Below, piece by piece: positions 5,438 to 11,870 of a stretch of 17,310 nucleotides of DNA. The translations under genes were made by a program, and so were the position numbers. The stretch's first letter is position 1. Each line of letters begins with the position of its first letter. Source of the stretch: an uncultured Oscillospiraceae bacterium (GTDB lineage: Bacteria > Bacillota > Clostridia > Oscillospirales > Oscillospiraceae); NCBI GenBank assembly GCA_934668285.1, contig CAKUNB010000019.1, positions 1 through 17,310 of the forward strand, given 5' to 3'. The notes under the pieces were generated by a model. It ran no database searches, was not told where the DNA came from, and saw only the letters and a list, made by a program, of their open reading frames with translations.

Positions 5438-7195
5438 TTACATCCGGTCCGGAGCCTCGAAGCCGAGCAGGTCGATGCACTCCTCCAGCGCGCGCTTGGC
5501 CAGTGCCGCCAGGGCGACGTAGCCGCGCTGCTTTGCCTCGTCCGGCTCGGAGAGAATGCGGGTTTCGTGATAGAACTTGTTCGCGGCGGTCGCGACCTCG
5601 TAGGCGTAGGCGCAGACGGCGTTCGGGGCGCTGTCGCGGTAGGCCATGACGAGCTGATCGGGCATCTGCGAGAGCGTGAGCTGCAGCGCCTTGGCGCTTG
5701 CATTGTCCGCCGGAGCGACGGACAGCGCGTCGGTGGGTTTCCCGTAGCGCGACAGAATCGACTTGATGCGCACGATCGTGTACAGCAGATACGGGCCGGT
5801 GTTGCCCTCGAAGGCGGCGAAGCGCTCCAAATCAAAAATGTAATCCTTCGTGGCAAGATTCGACAGGTCGCCGTATTTCAGCGCCGCGATCGCGATTTTC
5901 TTTGCCGTTTCGTGCGCCTCGTCGCCGGTGACGAGCTGGTTTTCCGCGATGCGGTCCTCCACGTAGTGCGTCACGTCGGCAATGAGCGTTTCCAGCCGCA
6001 CAAGGCCGCCCTCGCGGGTTTTGAAGGGCTTGCCGTCCTTGCCGTTCATCGTGCCGAAGCCGATGTGCTGAAGCTCGGTCGTCGCCGGAGCGATGCCGCT
6101 CTTGCGGGCCGCGCGGAACACCTGCTCGAAGTGCAGGCTCTGCCGCTTGTCGGTCACGTAAAGAATCTTGTCGGGATGGTAATCCTCCATCCGCTGGACG
6201 ATGGTCGCCAAATCAGTCGTCGCGTAGAGCGTTGCGCCGTCGCGCTTGACCATGATGCAGGGGGGCATCTCCTTGCGGTCGCCCTCCTCGGCCACCTCGA
6301 TGACCTTCGCGCCGTCGCTGTCCTTCAAAAGGCCCATCGCGTTCAGCCGCTCCAGCATCGGCGGGATGTAGGCCTCCGCGTCGCTCTCGCCCTTCCAGAC
6401 GTCAAAGGTGACGTTTAAATTTTCGTAATTCTTCTTGAGATCGGCCACGGAGATGGCCAGAATCCGCTGCCACAGGGCGTAATAGCCGCGCTGATGTGCC
6501 TGAAGCTGCGCCGTGATGGCGTGGGCCTTGGCGGCAAACTCGGGGTTTTCCTTGCTCTTGCCGCTGGCAAAGGGATACAGCTCCTCCAGCTCGGACACGG
6601 TGCAGGGCGCTTCGGCGGGATATTCGCCGGTAAAGCCCGGGTCAAAATACGGCAGCTCCGGGTGCCGCTCCTGCAGCTCCGCGATGACCAGACCCATTTG
6701 CAGGCCCCAGTCGCCGAGGTGAATGTCGCCGATGACCTCGTCGCCGAAATAGCGGTAGATGCGCTTGATGCTCTCGCCGATGATGGCGGGGCGCAGGTGG
6801 CCGACGTGCAGGGGCTTTGCGACGTTCGGGCCGCCGTAGTCCAGCACGACGCGGCGGCCGGTGGGCGCGCCGAGGCGGGCGAGCTTTTCCTGCCCGCGCA
6901 GCTGGTTCAGATGGGCGGCGAGATAGTCCTCCCGCACGCGCAGGTTCAGAAAGCCGGGCGCGACGGCCTCCGCCGAGGCGAAGACGGCGCTGTTTTGCAG
7001 CTGCTGCGCCACGTCGGACGCGATTTGCAGCGGGGCCTTGTGCGCCAGCTTCGCCGTGGGCATTGCGCCGTTGCACTGGAACTCGCACAGGTCGGGCCGG
7101 TTGGAAACGGTGACCTTTCCGTTCTCGGCAGGATACCCCGCCGCAACAAACGCCTCCCCAACGGCATGGGAAAGCAAATCAAGCAATTTTTCCAT
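5438..7195 (-). CDS. argS: Arginyl-tRNA synthetase
   Basis: Class I synthetase that charges tRNA-Arg with arginine using ATP; unlike most, the family needs tRNA for amino-acid activation. The 585 residues are near the usual length. An N-terminal Add-1 domain (1-110) is followed by the catalytic core with GPNVAKPLHVGHLR (122-135, HIGH motif as HVGH), GDIHLGDWGLQMG (156-168), and GKPFKTREGG (388-397) in place of KMSKS, as is normal for ArgRS. FEGNTGPYLLY (462-472) opens the DALR anticodon-binding domain, which ends at LLGFEAPDRM. ATG at 7195 has CGGAGT about 8 nt upstream. The gene starts 26 nt after the arcA stop and is probably on the arcA transcript. No good terminator follows; the repeat mosaic lies directly downstream. 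Confidence 0.97.
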   Translation of the reverse strand: MEKLLDLLSHAVGEAFVAAGYPAENGKVTVSNRPDLCEFQCNGAMPTAKLAHKAPLQIASDVAQQLQNSAVFASAEAVAPGFLNLRVREDYLAAHLNQLRGQEKLARLGAPTGRRVVLDYGGPNVAKPLHVGHLRPAIIGESIKRIYRYFGDEVIGDIHLGDWGLQMGLVIAELQERHPELPYFDPGFTGEYPAEAPCTVSELEELYPFASGKSKENPEFAAKAHAITAQLQAHQRGYYALWQRILAISVADLKKNYENLNVTFDVWKGESDAEAYIPPMLERLNAMGLLKDSDGAKVIEVAEEGDRKEMPPCIMVKRDGATLYATTDLATIVQRMEDYHPDKILYVTDKRQSLHFEQVFRAARKSGIAPATTELQHIGFGTMNGKDGKPFKTREGGLVRLETLIADVTHYVEDRIAENQLVTGDEAHETAKKIAIAALKYGDLSNLATKDYIFDLERFAAFEGNTGPYLLYTIVRIKSILSRYGKPTDALSVAPADNASAKALQLTLSQMPDQLVMAYRDSAPNAVCAYAYEVATAANKFYHETRILSEPDEAKQRGYVALAALAKRALEECIDLLGFEAPDRM

Positions 7196-7221
7196 AGATC
7201 AATACTCCGTATAATATAAGA

Positions 7222-8439
7222 TTAGTCCCGCACAAGGGGCATGCTCATGCAGCGGGGGCCGCCGCGGCCGCGGCTGAGCTCGCCGCTGGGGATTTTCAGC
7301 ACCTCGATGCCCTCACTCTCGAGCAGACGGTTGGTGACGTAGTTGCGGTCATAGGCGACGACCGTTCCAGGACGAAGGCAGAGCACATTCGAGCCGTCGT
7401 TCCACTGCTCGCGCTGCGCCGCGATCTGGTCACCGCCGCCGCAGCGCAGCAGCGTGACGCGGTCAACGCCGACGGCCTCGGCAAGCAGCCGCTCGATCGG
7501 CTGCTCCACGCACTGTGCCTGCGGCTGGCCGCCCTTGCCGGGGGTCAGGGAGAAGATCTTCAGATCCTCCAGAATCGTCGGGTGCACGAGGAACTTGTCG
7601 CGGTCGATCTGGGTGAGCACCGTGTCCAGATGCATGAAGGCGCGGGTGCTGGGAATGTCCAGCGCCAGCACGCGGCGAATGGTGCTGCGCTCGTCGCGGA
7701 AGATGTTGCGCGCAAGGCGCTCGACCGCCTCGGGCATGGTGCGCTGCGAGATGCCGACGGCGATGGTGTCGGCGCTCAGATTCAGCACGTCGCCGCCCTC
7801 AAGCGTAAACGGCTCCTCGGGGGAATAGTAGAACGACACCTTTCCGGCGTAATCCGGATGATAGTGCAGGATATAGTCGCTGTAAATCGTTTCGCGGCAG
7901 CGCGTAACGGAATACATATGGTGCAGCGAAACGCCGGTGCCGATGGAGGCGAAGGGGTCGCGTGTGAAGTACAGATTCGGGATCGGGTCGAGGACAAAGT
8001 GCGTTTTGTCGTTGCGCAGGGAGGCCAGCGAACGAATCCCGTGCTGCGGCAGCTCGTCGAAGCGGACGCCCGTCATGGTTTTGAACACCAGATCGTCCGC
8101 CGTCGGCAGGGACAGCAGCACCTCCGTCAGGGCGCTGCGGTAGCTGTCGGCCACCGCGCCGCTGCGGCGGATGAAATCGTCGACAAAGCGCGCCTTCAGC
8201 TCCTCGCTCTGCTCCAGCGTGCGGGCGGCAAGGTCGGACAGATACACGACCTCGGCGCCGCTGTCGCGCAGCGTCTCGGCAAAGCGGTCGTGCTCCTTCT
8301 GCGCACCGTGCAGGTATGGGATGTCGTCAAACAGCAGTCGCTCCAGAGAATTCGGCACGAGCTGCTCCAGCTCGCAGCCCGGGCGCTGCAGGAGTACCTT
8401 TTTCAGCGTACCGACCTCGCTTTTGACGCAGATTGCCAT
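7222..8439 (-). CDS. arcA: Arginine deiminase
   Basis: Hydrolyses arginine to citrulline and ammonia, the first step of the arginine deiminase pathway. The 405 residues carry the guanidino-group-modifying catalytic set: NLYFTRD (155-161) with D161, EGGD (214-217) with E214, FMHLDTV (268-274) with H270 and D272, and the nucleophile C397 in GGPRCMSM near the C-terminus. The N-terminus VKSEVGTLKKVLLQRPG is the family opening. ATG at 8439 has GGAGT about 8 nt upstream. The usual partners, ornithine carbamoyltransferase (arcB), carbamate kinase (arcC) and the ArcD antiporter, are not in this window; instead argS follows after 26 nt. A promoter at 8477-8505 fits well. ArcA can yield ammonia for acid resistance and, with arcBC, ATP. 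Confidence 0.96.
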   Translation of the reverse strand: MAICVKSEVGTLKKVLLQRPGCELEQLVPNSLERLLFDDIPYLHGAQKEHDRFAETLRDSGAEVVYLSDLAARTLEQSEELKARFVDDFIRRSGAVADSYRSALTEVLLSLPTADDLVFKTMTGVRFDELPQHGIRSLASLRNDKTHFVLDPIPNLYFTRDPFASIGTGVSLHHMYSVTRCRETIYSDYILHYHPDYAGKVSFYYSPEEPFTLEGGDVLNLSADTIAVGISQRTMPEAVERLARNIFRDERSTIRRVLALDIPSTRAFMHLDTVLTQIDRDKFLVHPTILEDLKIFSLTPGKGGQPQAQCVEQPIERLLAEAVGVDRVTLLRCGGGDQIAAQREQWNDGSNVLCLRPGTVVAYDRNYVTNRLLESEGIEVLKIPSGELSRGRGGPRCMSMPLVRD

Positions 8440-8476
8440 AAAGTTACACTCCGTTCTTTTTTAATAATTCAGCAGT

Positions 8477-8505
8477 ATTCTACCACAATTTCACAGGAAA
8501 AACAA
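8477..8505 (-). promoter_or_regulatory. arcA-argS promoter
   Basis: On the minus strand TTGTTT (8505-8500), 17 bp, TAGAAT (8482-8477), with TG one base upstream of the -10 (extended -10). The predicted start near 8470 gives a leader of about 30 nt. It sits in the 75-bp gap after the mtaB stop, so arcA need not depend on the mtaB transcript. Confidence 0.6.
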
Positions 8506-8514
8506 TCGAGGAAT

Positions 8515-9819
8515 TCACTTTTCTTCGCCGCGCACCGCCTCGCCCTCCACGCCGTCGGCACGCAGCGCGGTAATGCGCACGGGAAGGACGACATTGTGCA
8601 GGTTTTCGCCGCGGGCGTAGACCTTGACGCCGTTTGGCGCGTGGCCGGTGAAGAAGCCGTCCTCCACCTGCTCAAAGAGCACCGGCTGCACCGAGCCGAG
8701 CAGGGCAGTGTCGTATTTTTCGCGCAGCGCCCGCGCCGTTTCTCCGGCGGCGGCAGCGCGTTCGGCCTTGACGGCCTTGGGGATCTGGCCGGGCATGGCG
8801 GCGGCGGGCGTTCCGGCGCGCCGGGAGTAGGGGAACACGTGCATGGCGGCAAGGCCGCATTTTTCCGCGAACGTCAGCGATTCGGCAAACTCCGCCGCCG
8901 TCTCCTGCGGGAAGCCGACGATGAGGTCGGTCGTCACCGCGCAGCCGGGGAAGAAGCGGCGCAGGAGGCACACGCTTTCATAGTAGCGGGCGCTGTCGTA
9001 TTTCCGGTTCATGCGGCGCAGCACGGCGTCCGAGCCGCTTTGCAAGCTTAAATGGAATTGCGGGCAGAGATTCTGATACTGTGACAGGACGGCGCAGAAT
9101 TCATCGTCCACGATGCGCGGCTCCAGCGAGCCGAGCCGGATGCGCACGTCCGGCACCGCGCGGCAGATGGCCTCGGCCAGCGCGGCAAAGCGGCTGCCGT
9201 CGTGCCATTCCCAGCCCCACGAGGCGATTTCGATGCCGGTAAGAACGATCTCCCGATAGCCCTGCGCGGCCAGCTGCCGCGCCTGCGCGACGGCCTCGGC
9301 GACCGGCAGCGAGCGCACCGGCCCGCGCGCGTAGGGGATGATGCAGTAGGAGCAGAAATTGTTGCAGCCGTCCTGCACCTTGAGCATGGCGCGGGTACGC
9401 GCGGCGAGGCCGCCCGCCGGAAGCTGCTCGAAGCCTCTGCGCCGCAGCGCCTCGTCCACGGCGACGCGCTTTTCGCCGTCGCGGGTACGCACGGCATCGA
9501 GCACGAGCTGCAAAAACGCCTCCCGCCCGCCGCTGCCGGAGATCACGTCCACGCCGAGCGCGCGCACCTCGTCCGTGCTGACCTGCGCGTAGCAGCCGCA
9601 GACCGCGACGATTGCGTCCGGATTTTCGCGGCGCAGGCGGCGGATGAGCGTGCGGTTTTTCCGGTCGGCGATTGCCGTGACGGTGCAGGTGTTGATGATG
9701 TAGGCGTCGCACGCGCCCTCCTCGGCCGCCGTGTGGCCGAGCGCGGCCAGCTGCTGCTCCATGGCCTGCGTTTCGTACTGGTTGACCTTGCAGCCAAGCG
9801 TATAGAATCGATACTTCAT
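8515..9819 (-). CDS. mtaB: tRNA t6A37 methylthiotransferase MtaB
   Basis: A radical-SAM enzyme that adds a methylthio group to t6A37 of ANN-decoding tRNAs, giving ms2t6A and improving codon pairing. In the 434-residue product the N-terminal methylthiotransferase domain holds the second [4Fe-4S] site: C10 (LGCKVNQYETQ), C45 (NTCTVT) and C74 (VAVCGCYAQ). The radical-SAM triad is C152-x3-C156-x2-C159 (GCNNFCSYCIIPYARGPVRS). The C-terminal 60-70 residues are TRAM-like. LGCKVNQYET distinguishes MtaB from MiaB and RimO. The frame is open upstream to 9918, but I chose ATG 9819 because the family starts at MKYRFYTLGCKVNQ and GGAGA lies about 7 nt upstream. It needs two Fe-S clusters, a plausible client of the nearby SufBC pair. 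An unusual GC hairpin with ATTTTT precedes its SD. Confidence 0.95.
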   Translation of the reverse strand: MKYRFYTLGCKVNQYETQAMEQQLAALGHTAAEEGACDAYIINTCTVTAIADRKNRTLIRRLRRENPDAIVAVCGCYAQVSTDEVRALGVDVISGSGGREAFLQLVLDAVRTRDGEKRVAVDEALRRRGFEQLPAGGLAARTRAMLKVQDGCNNFCSYCIIPYARGPVRSLPVAEAVAQARQLAAQGYREIVLTGIEIASWGWEWHDGSRFAALAEAICRAVPDVRIRLGSLEPRIVDDEFCAVLSQYQNLCPQFHLSLQSGSDAVLRRMNRKYDSARYYESVCLLRRFFPGCAVTTDLIVGFPQETAAEFAESLTFAEKCGLAAMHVFPYSRRAGTPAAAMPGQIPKAVKAERAAAAGETARALREKYDTALLGSVQPVLFEQVEDGFFTGHAPNGVKVYARGENLHNVVLPVRITALRADGVEGEAVRGEEK

Positions 9820-9830
9820 TACTTTTCTCC

Positions 9831-9851
9831 AAAAATGCCCGCAAGGCGGGC
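9831..9851 (-). terminator. Terminator/attenuator-like hairpin in the mtaB leader
   Basis: On the minus strand GCCCGC (9851-9846), loop CTT, GCGGGC (9842-9837), then ATTTTT, running straight into the mtaB SD GGAGA. The stem is only 6 bp but all G-C. It may end transcripts entering from the repeat region or act as an attenuator for mtaB. Confidence 0.45.
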
Positions 9852-9861
9852 TGAAATATTG

Positions 9862-9904
9862 AACAAAAAACGAATTGCTTTTTTGTTGATTTTCACGATA
9901 TAAT
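9862..9904 (+). promoter_or_regulatory. Candidate plus-strand promoter with AT-rich inverted repeat
   Basis: TTGCTT (9875-9880), 18 bp, TATAAT (9899-9904). The -35 overlaps a perfect 9-bp inverted repeat AACAAAAAA (9862-9870) / TTTTTTGTT (9879-9887). It points toward the HPr-like gene, now separated from it by the palindromic element at 9944-10127. The -10 is perfect and the -35 poor. Confidence 0.35.
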
Positions 9905-9943
9905 AAGGGTACTTTCATCCGGCTTGCTGAAAAAGTCCGATTT

Positions 9944-10127
9944 TGTCATTGCGAGGCCCTGAAAGGGCCGTGGCAATCTCGCGGAATCGTTTTGATTATT
10001 CGAAAGATTCAGGCGAATTCGGAACTGACTGCACGAGATTGCCACGTCGCTTCGCTCCGACCGGCAAGCGGAGTGCCCACATCTGAAAGGCGGCAGAGCC
10101 GCCAACAGCTGCGACATCGCAATGACA
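9944..10127. repeat. 184-bp palindromic repeat element with 11-bp terminal inverted repeats
   Basis: The ends are TGTCATTGCGA (9944-9954) and TCGCAATGACA (10117-10127). Inside is a 13-bp inverted repeat CGTGGCAATCTCG (9969-9981) / CGAGATTGCCACG (10034-10046), plus hairpins GGCCCT/AGGGCC (9955-9960/9964-9969) and GGCGGC/GCCGCC (10089-10094/10098-10103). This TCATTGCGA...GGCAATCTC palindrome is a dispersed element I recall from many bacterial genomes. Its translation gives the spurious RSERSDVAIS-type frames often misannotated as proteins. No transposase lies inside it. Confidence 0.8.
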
Positions 10128-10217
10128 GGTGGGGTAGTTTTTCGATAAGCCGAAGAATATATTCATTGTACCAAGTTTTATGCAAAAAGTACAGTCCAAT
10201 CTTTCGGAGGAACCCGC

Positions 10218-10439
10218 ATGACCGTTCGTTTCGCTTCCCTCAGGGATATCAGGGAATTTGTCAGCATGGCGACCCTGCAGCCCTACAATGTCATGGTGCT
10301 CGACGGCGACCGCGCCGTGAATGCAAAGAGCTTCATGGAAATGTTCACCCTCGACTTTGCGCACCCGTTGCATGTCGACGCCGGAGAAAATGCCGACCGC
10401 TTCGCGCTGGTCGCCAAAAAATTCATCTGCGAATCATAA
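10218..10439 (+). CDS. Small HPr-like protein lacking the active-site histidine
   Basis: 73 residues with a good SD (GGAGGA, 10206-10211). The middle, VNAKSFMEMFTLDF (34-47), matches the HPr segment around the regulatory Ser46 (VNxKSIMGVxSL), so S38 would be its equivalent, and HVDAGENADRFALVAKKF follows like the HPr third strand and last helix. The N-terminal half lacks the catalytic GLHARP loop: the corresponding stretch reads LRDIREFV, with no His. It therefore should not carry phosphate from enzyme I, but could still be a substrate of HPr kinase or a binding partner of a CcpA-type regulator (inference). A weak promoter candidate is TTGTAC (10166-10171), 18 bp, TACAGT (10190-10195). The stop at 10439 is followed at once by the terminator at 10446. 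Alternative: a divergent member of the HPr fold with an unrelated role. Confidence 0.8.
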   Translation: MTVRFASLRDIREFVSMATLQPYNVMVLDGDRAVNAKSFMEMFTLDFAHPLHVDAGENADRFALVAKKFICES

Positions 10440-10445
10440 CCGCCG

Positions 10446-10491
10446 CCCCTGCTTCATACGCTTGTACAAAGCTGAAGCGGGGGGATTTTTT
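10446..10491 (+). terminator. Intrinsic terminator after the HPr-like gene, abutting the next start codon
   Basis: An 11-bp stem, CCCCTGCTTCA (10446-10456) with 10473-10483 (one G-U), with an inner GCTT/AAGC stem (10460-10463/10469-10472), then GA and six T (10486-10491). The start codon of the carboxypeptidase gene is the next base (10492). The G-run of the 3' arm (10479-10484) is also the only SD-like sequence for that gene. Confidence 0.85.
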
Positions 10492-11646
10492 ATGTATCAG
10501 CGTATTGTTTGCATCGTGTTGGCCGGACTTCTGGTTTTGGGCTTGATTCCGGCGGTACACGCGGCCGGGCCGGAGATCGCCGCGCCGTCCGCGATCCTGA
10601 TGGACGCCGCCACCGGTACTATCCTGTACGAAAAGAACGCGCACGAAAAGCTCGCGCCTGCCTCGGTGACGAAGGTCATGACGCTGCTTCTGGTCATGGA
10701 GGCGCTGGAAAGCGGGCGCATTTCGTGGGGCGACACCGTGACCGCCTCCGACCATGCCGCCGGAAAGGGCGGCAGTCAGGTCTATCTCGAGCCGGGCGAG
10801 CAGATGAGCATGGACGAAATGCTCAAATCCGTCGTCGTCAGCTCGGCCAACGACTGCGCCACCGCGCTGGCCGAGCATATCGCGGGCAGCGAGGCCGCGT
10901 TCGTTGAGATGATGAACGCCCGCGCCGCCGAGCTGAACCTGACGGACACGCATTTTGTCAACTGCACCGGCCTCGACGACGAGCCGAGCGCCGCCGAGCA
11001 CCTGACGAGCGCCCACGATATCGCCGTCATGTCGCGGGAGCTTCTGACGCACGACGATATCCGCAGGTATACGACCATCTGGATGGACACCGTGCGCGGC
11101 GGCAAGTTCGGGCTGTCCAATACCAACAAGCTCGTGCGCTTTTACGAGGGGACGACGGGCCTGAAAACCGGCTATACCTCGACGGCGGGGCACTGCCTGT
11201 CCGCCTCGGCCAAGCGCGACGGCATCGAGCTGATTGCCGTGGTGCTGCACTGCGCCAGCTCGACCGACCGCTTCCAGTCAGCCAAGGCGCTGCTGGACTA
11301 CGGGTTTGCGAACTACGCCCTTGTCAGCGCCGAGCCGCCGGAAACGTTGACGCCGATTCCCGTCCGGCTGGGGACGAAGGACGCGCTCACGCCGGCCCTG
11401 CAGCAGAGCGCGCCGATCCTGATTGACAAGGTGCTGCAGGCGCAGGTGACGAAAACCGTCACGCTCGAGCCGGAGCTGGAGGCGCCCGTGGAGGCGGGAC
11501 AGCGGGTCGGCACCATGACCGTAACCGCCGGAGACAAGACGCTCGCGGAAATTCCGGTCGTCGCGTCAGAAAGCATCGACCGGCTGACGCTCTGGCAGTT
11601 GGCCACCCAACTCCTCCGCCACCTGTGCATGAGCAGCGGCGCCTGA
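10492..11646 (+). CDS. D-alanyl-D-alanine carboxypeptidase (PBP5/DacA family, peptidase S11)
   Basis: Removes the terminal D-Ala from peptidoglycan pentapeptides outside the membrane, limiting cross-linking. The 384 residues start with a signal peptide (RIVCIVLAGLLVLGLIP, cleavage likely after AVHA at 24). The penicillin-binding motifs are all present: SVTK (58-61, nucleophile S58), SAN (118-120) and KTG (225-227, GLKTGYTS). From about 280 a PBP5-type C-terminal beta domain follows, ending in a helix (LTLWQLATQLLRHLCM) that may anchor it to the membrane. The frame is open upstream into the HPr-like gene, but ATG 10492 is chosen because the signal peptide begins there. Spacing from GGGG to ATG is 7 nt, all inside a terminator, an odd arrangement. 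Two such proteins (DacA, DacF) are usual in Firmicutes; which one this is cannot be told. Confidence 0.95.
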   Translation: MYQRIVCIVLAGLLVLGLIPAVHAAGPEIAAPSAILMDAATGTILYEKNAHEKLAPASVTKVMTLLLVMEALESGRISWGDTVTASDHAAGKGGSQVYLEPGEQMSMDEMLKSVVVSSANDCATALAEHIAGSEAAFVEMMNARAAELNLTDTHFVNCTGLDDEPSAAEHLTSAHDIAVMSRELLTHDDIRRYTTIWMDTVRGGKFGLSNTNKLVRFYEGTTGLKTGYTSTAGHCLSASAKRDGIELIAVVLHCASSTDRFQSAKALLDYGFANYALVSAEPPETLTPIPVRLGTKDALTPALQQSAPILIDKVLQAQVTKTVTLEPELEAPVEAGQRVGTMTVTAGDKTLAEIPVVASESIDRLTLWQLATQLLRHLCMSSGA

Positions 11647-11650
11647 CACT

Positions 11651-11681
11651 GATTCTTGATTAAAACAGTTCATCAAGAATC
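11651..11681 (+). repeat. 31-nt hairpin repeat, copy 2 (after the carboxypeptidase stop)
   Basis: A perfect 10-bp stem GATTCTTGAT (11651-11660) / ATCAAGAATC (11672-11681), plus two inner A-T pairs. It is related to the hairpin at 1623-1653. It starts 4 nt after the stop codon but has no T-tract, so it could stabilise a 3' end or be a dispersed element. Confidence 0.7.
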
Positions 11682-11779
11682 CCAGACTGTCAAAAACAGC
11701 CGCTCCTTTGCCGGAACTTGTCGTATTGCCGGCCGTCATAAGGGTGTGAGATACCCTGCGAAGGGGCGGACGGGGTGGA

Positions 11780-11801
11780 AAATCTTAAACAAATCTTAAA
11801 C
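11780..11801 (+). promoter_or_regulatory. Tandem 11-bp direct repeat, probable response-regulator operator
   Basis: AAATCTTAAAC occurs twice without a gap (11780-11790 and 11791-11801), ending 9 bp before the -35. Head-to-tail half-sites on an 11-bp period are the usual target of OmpR/PhoB-type response regulators, which often control FtsX-type ABC transporters. No such regulator gene is in the window. Confidence 0.6.
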
Positions 11802-11810
11802 TCCGGCGCC

Positions 11811-11839
11811 TTGCGCCGCTGCTGCTGATTTGCTATACT
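11811..11839 (+). promoter_or_regulatory. Promoter of the ABC transporter operon
   Basis: TTGCGC (11811-11816), 17 bp, TATACT (11834-11839), with TG at 11831-11832 as an extended -10. The poor -35 fits activation by a factor bound at the tandem repeat just upstream. Confidence 0.7.
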
Positions 11840-11870
11840 AAGAGAAAACAAAGAGAAACGGGGTGGTGCA

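Noticed and set aside
9820..9918. N-terminal extension of mtaB to 9918
   Set aside because: The extension has no family match and crosses the leader hairpin; ATG 9819 has the SD and the conserved MKYRFYTLGC start.
9893..10117. A 74-codon minus-strand frame with RSERSDVAIS
   Set aside because: This is the typical spurious translation of the TCATTGCGA palindromic repeat, not a gene.
9944..10127. Transposon or CRISPR array
   Set aside because: Inverted ends exist, but there is no transposase gene and no regularly spaced direct repeats with spacers; it is a short non-autonomous palindrome.
10321..10491. Upstream extension of the carboxypeptidase overlapping the HPr-like gene
   Set aside because: It would bury the signal peptide behind 57 unrelated residues and run through the terminator.
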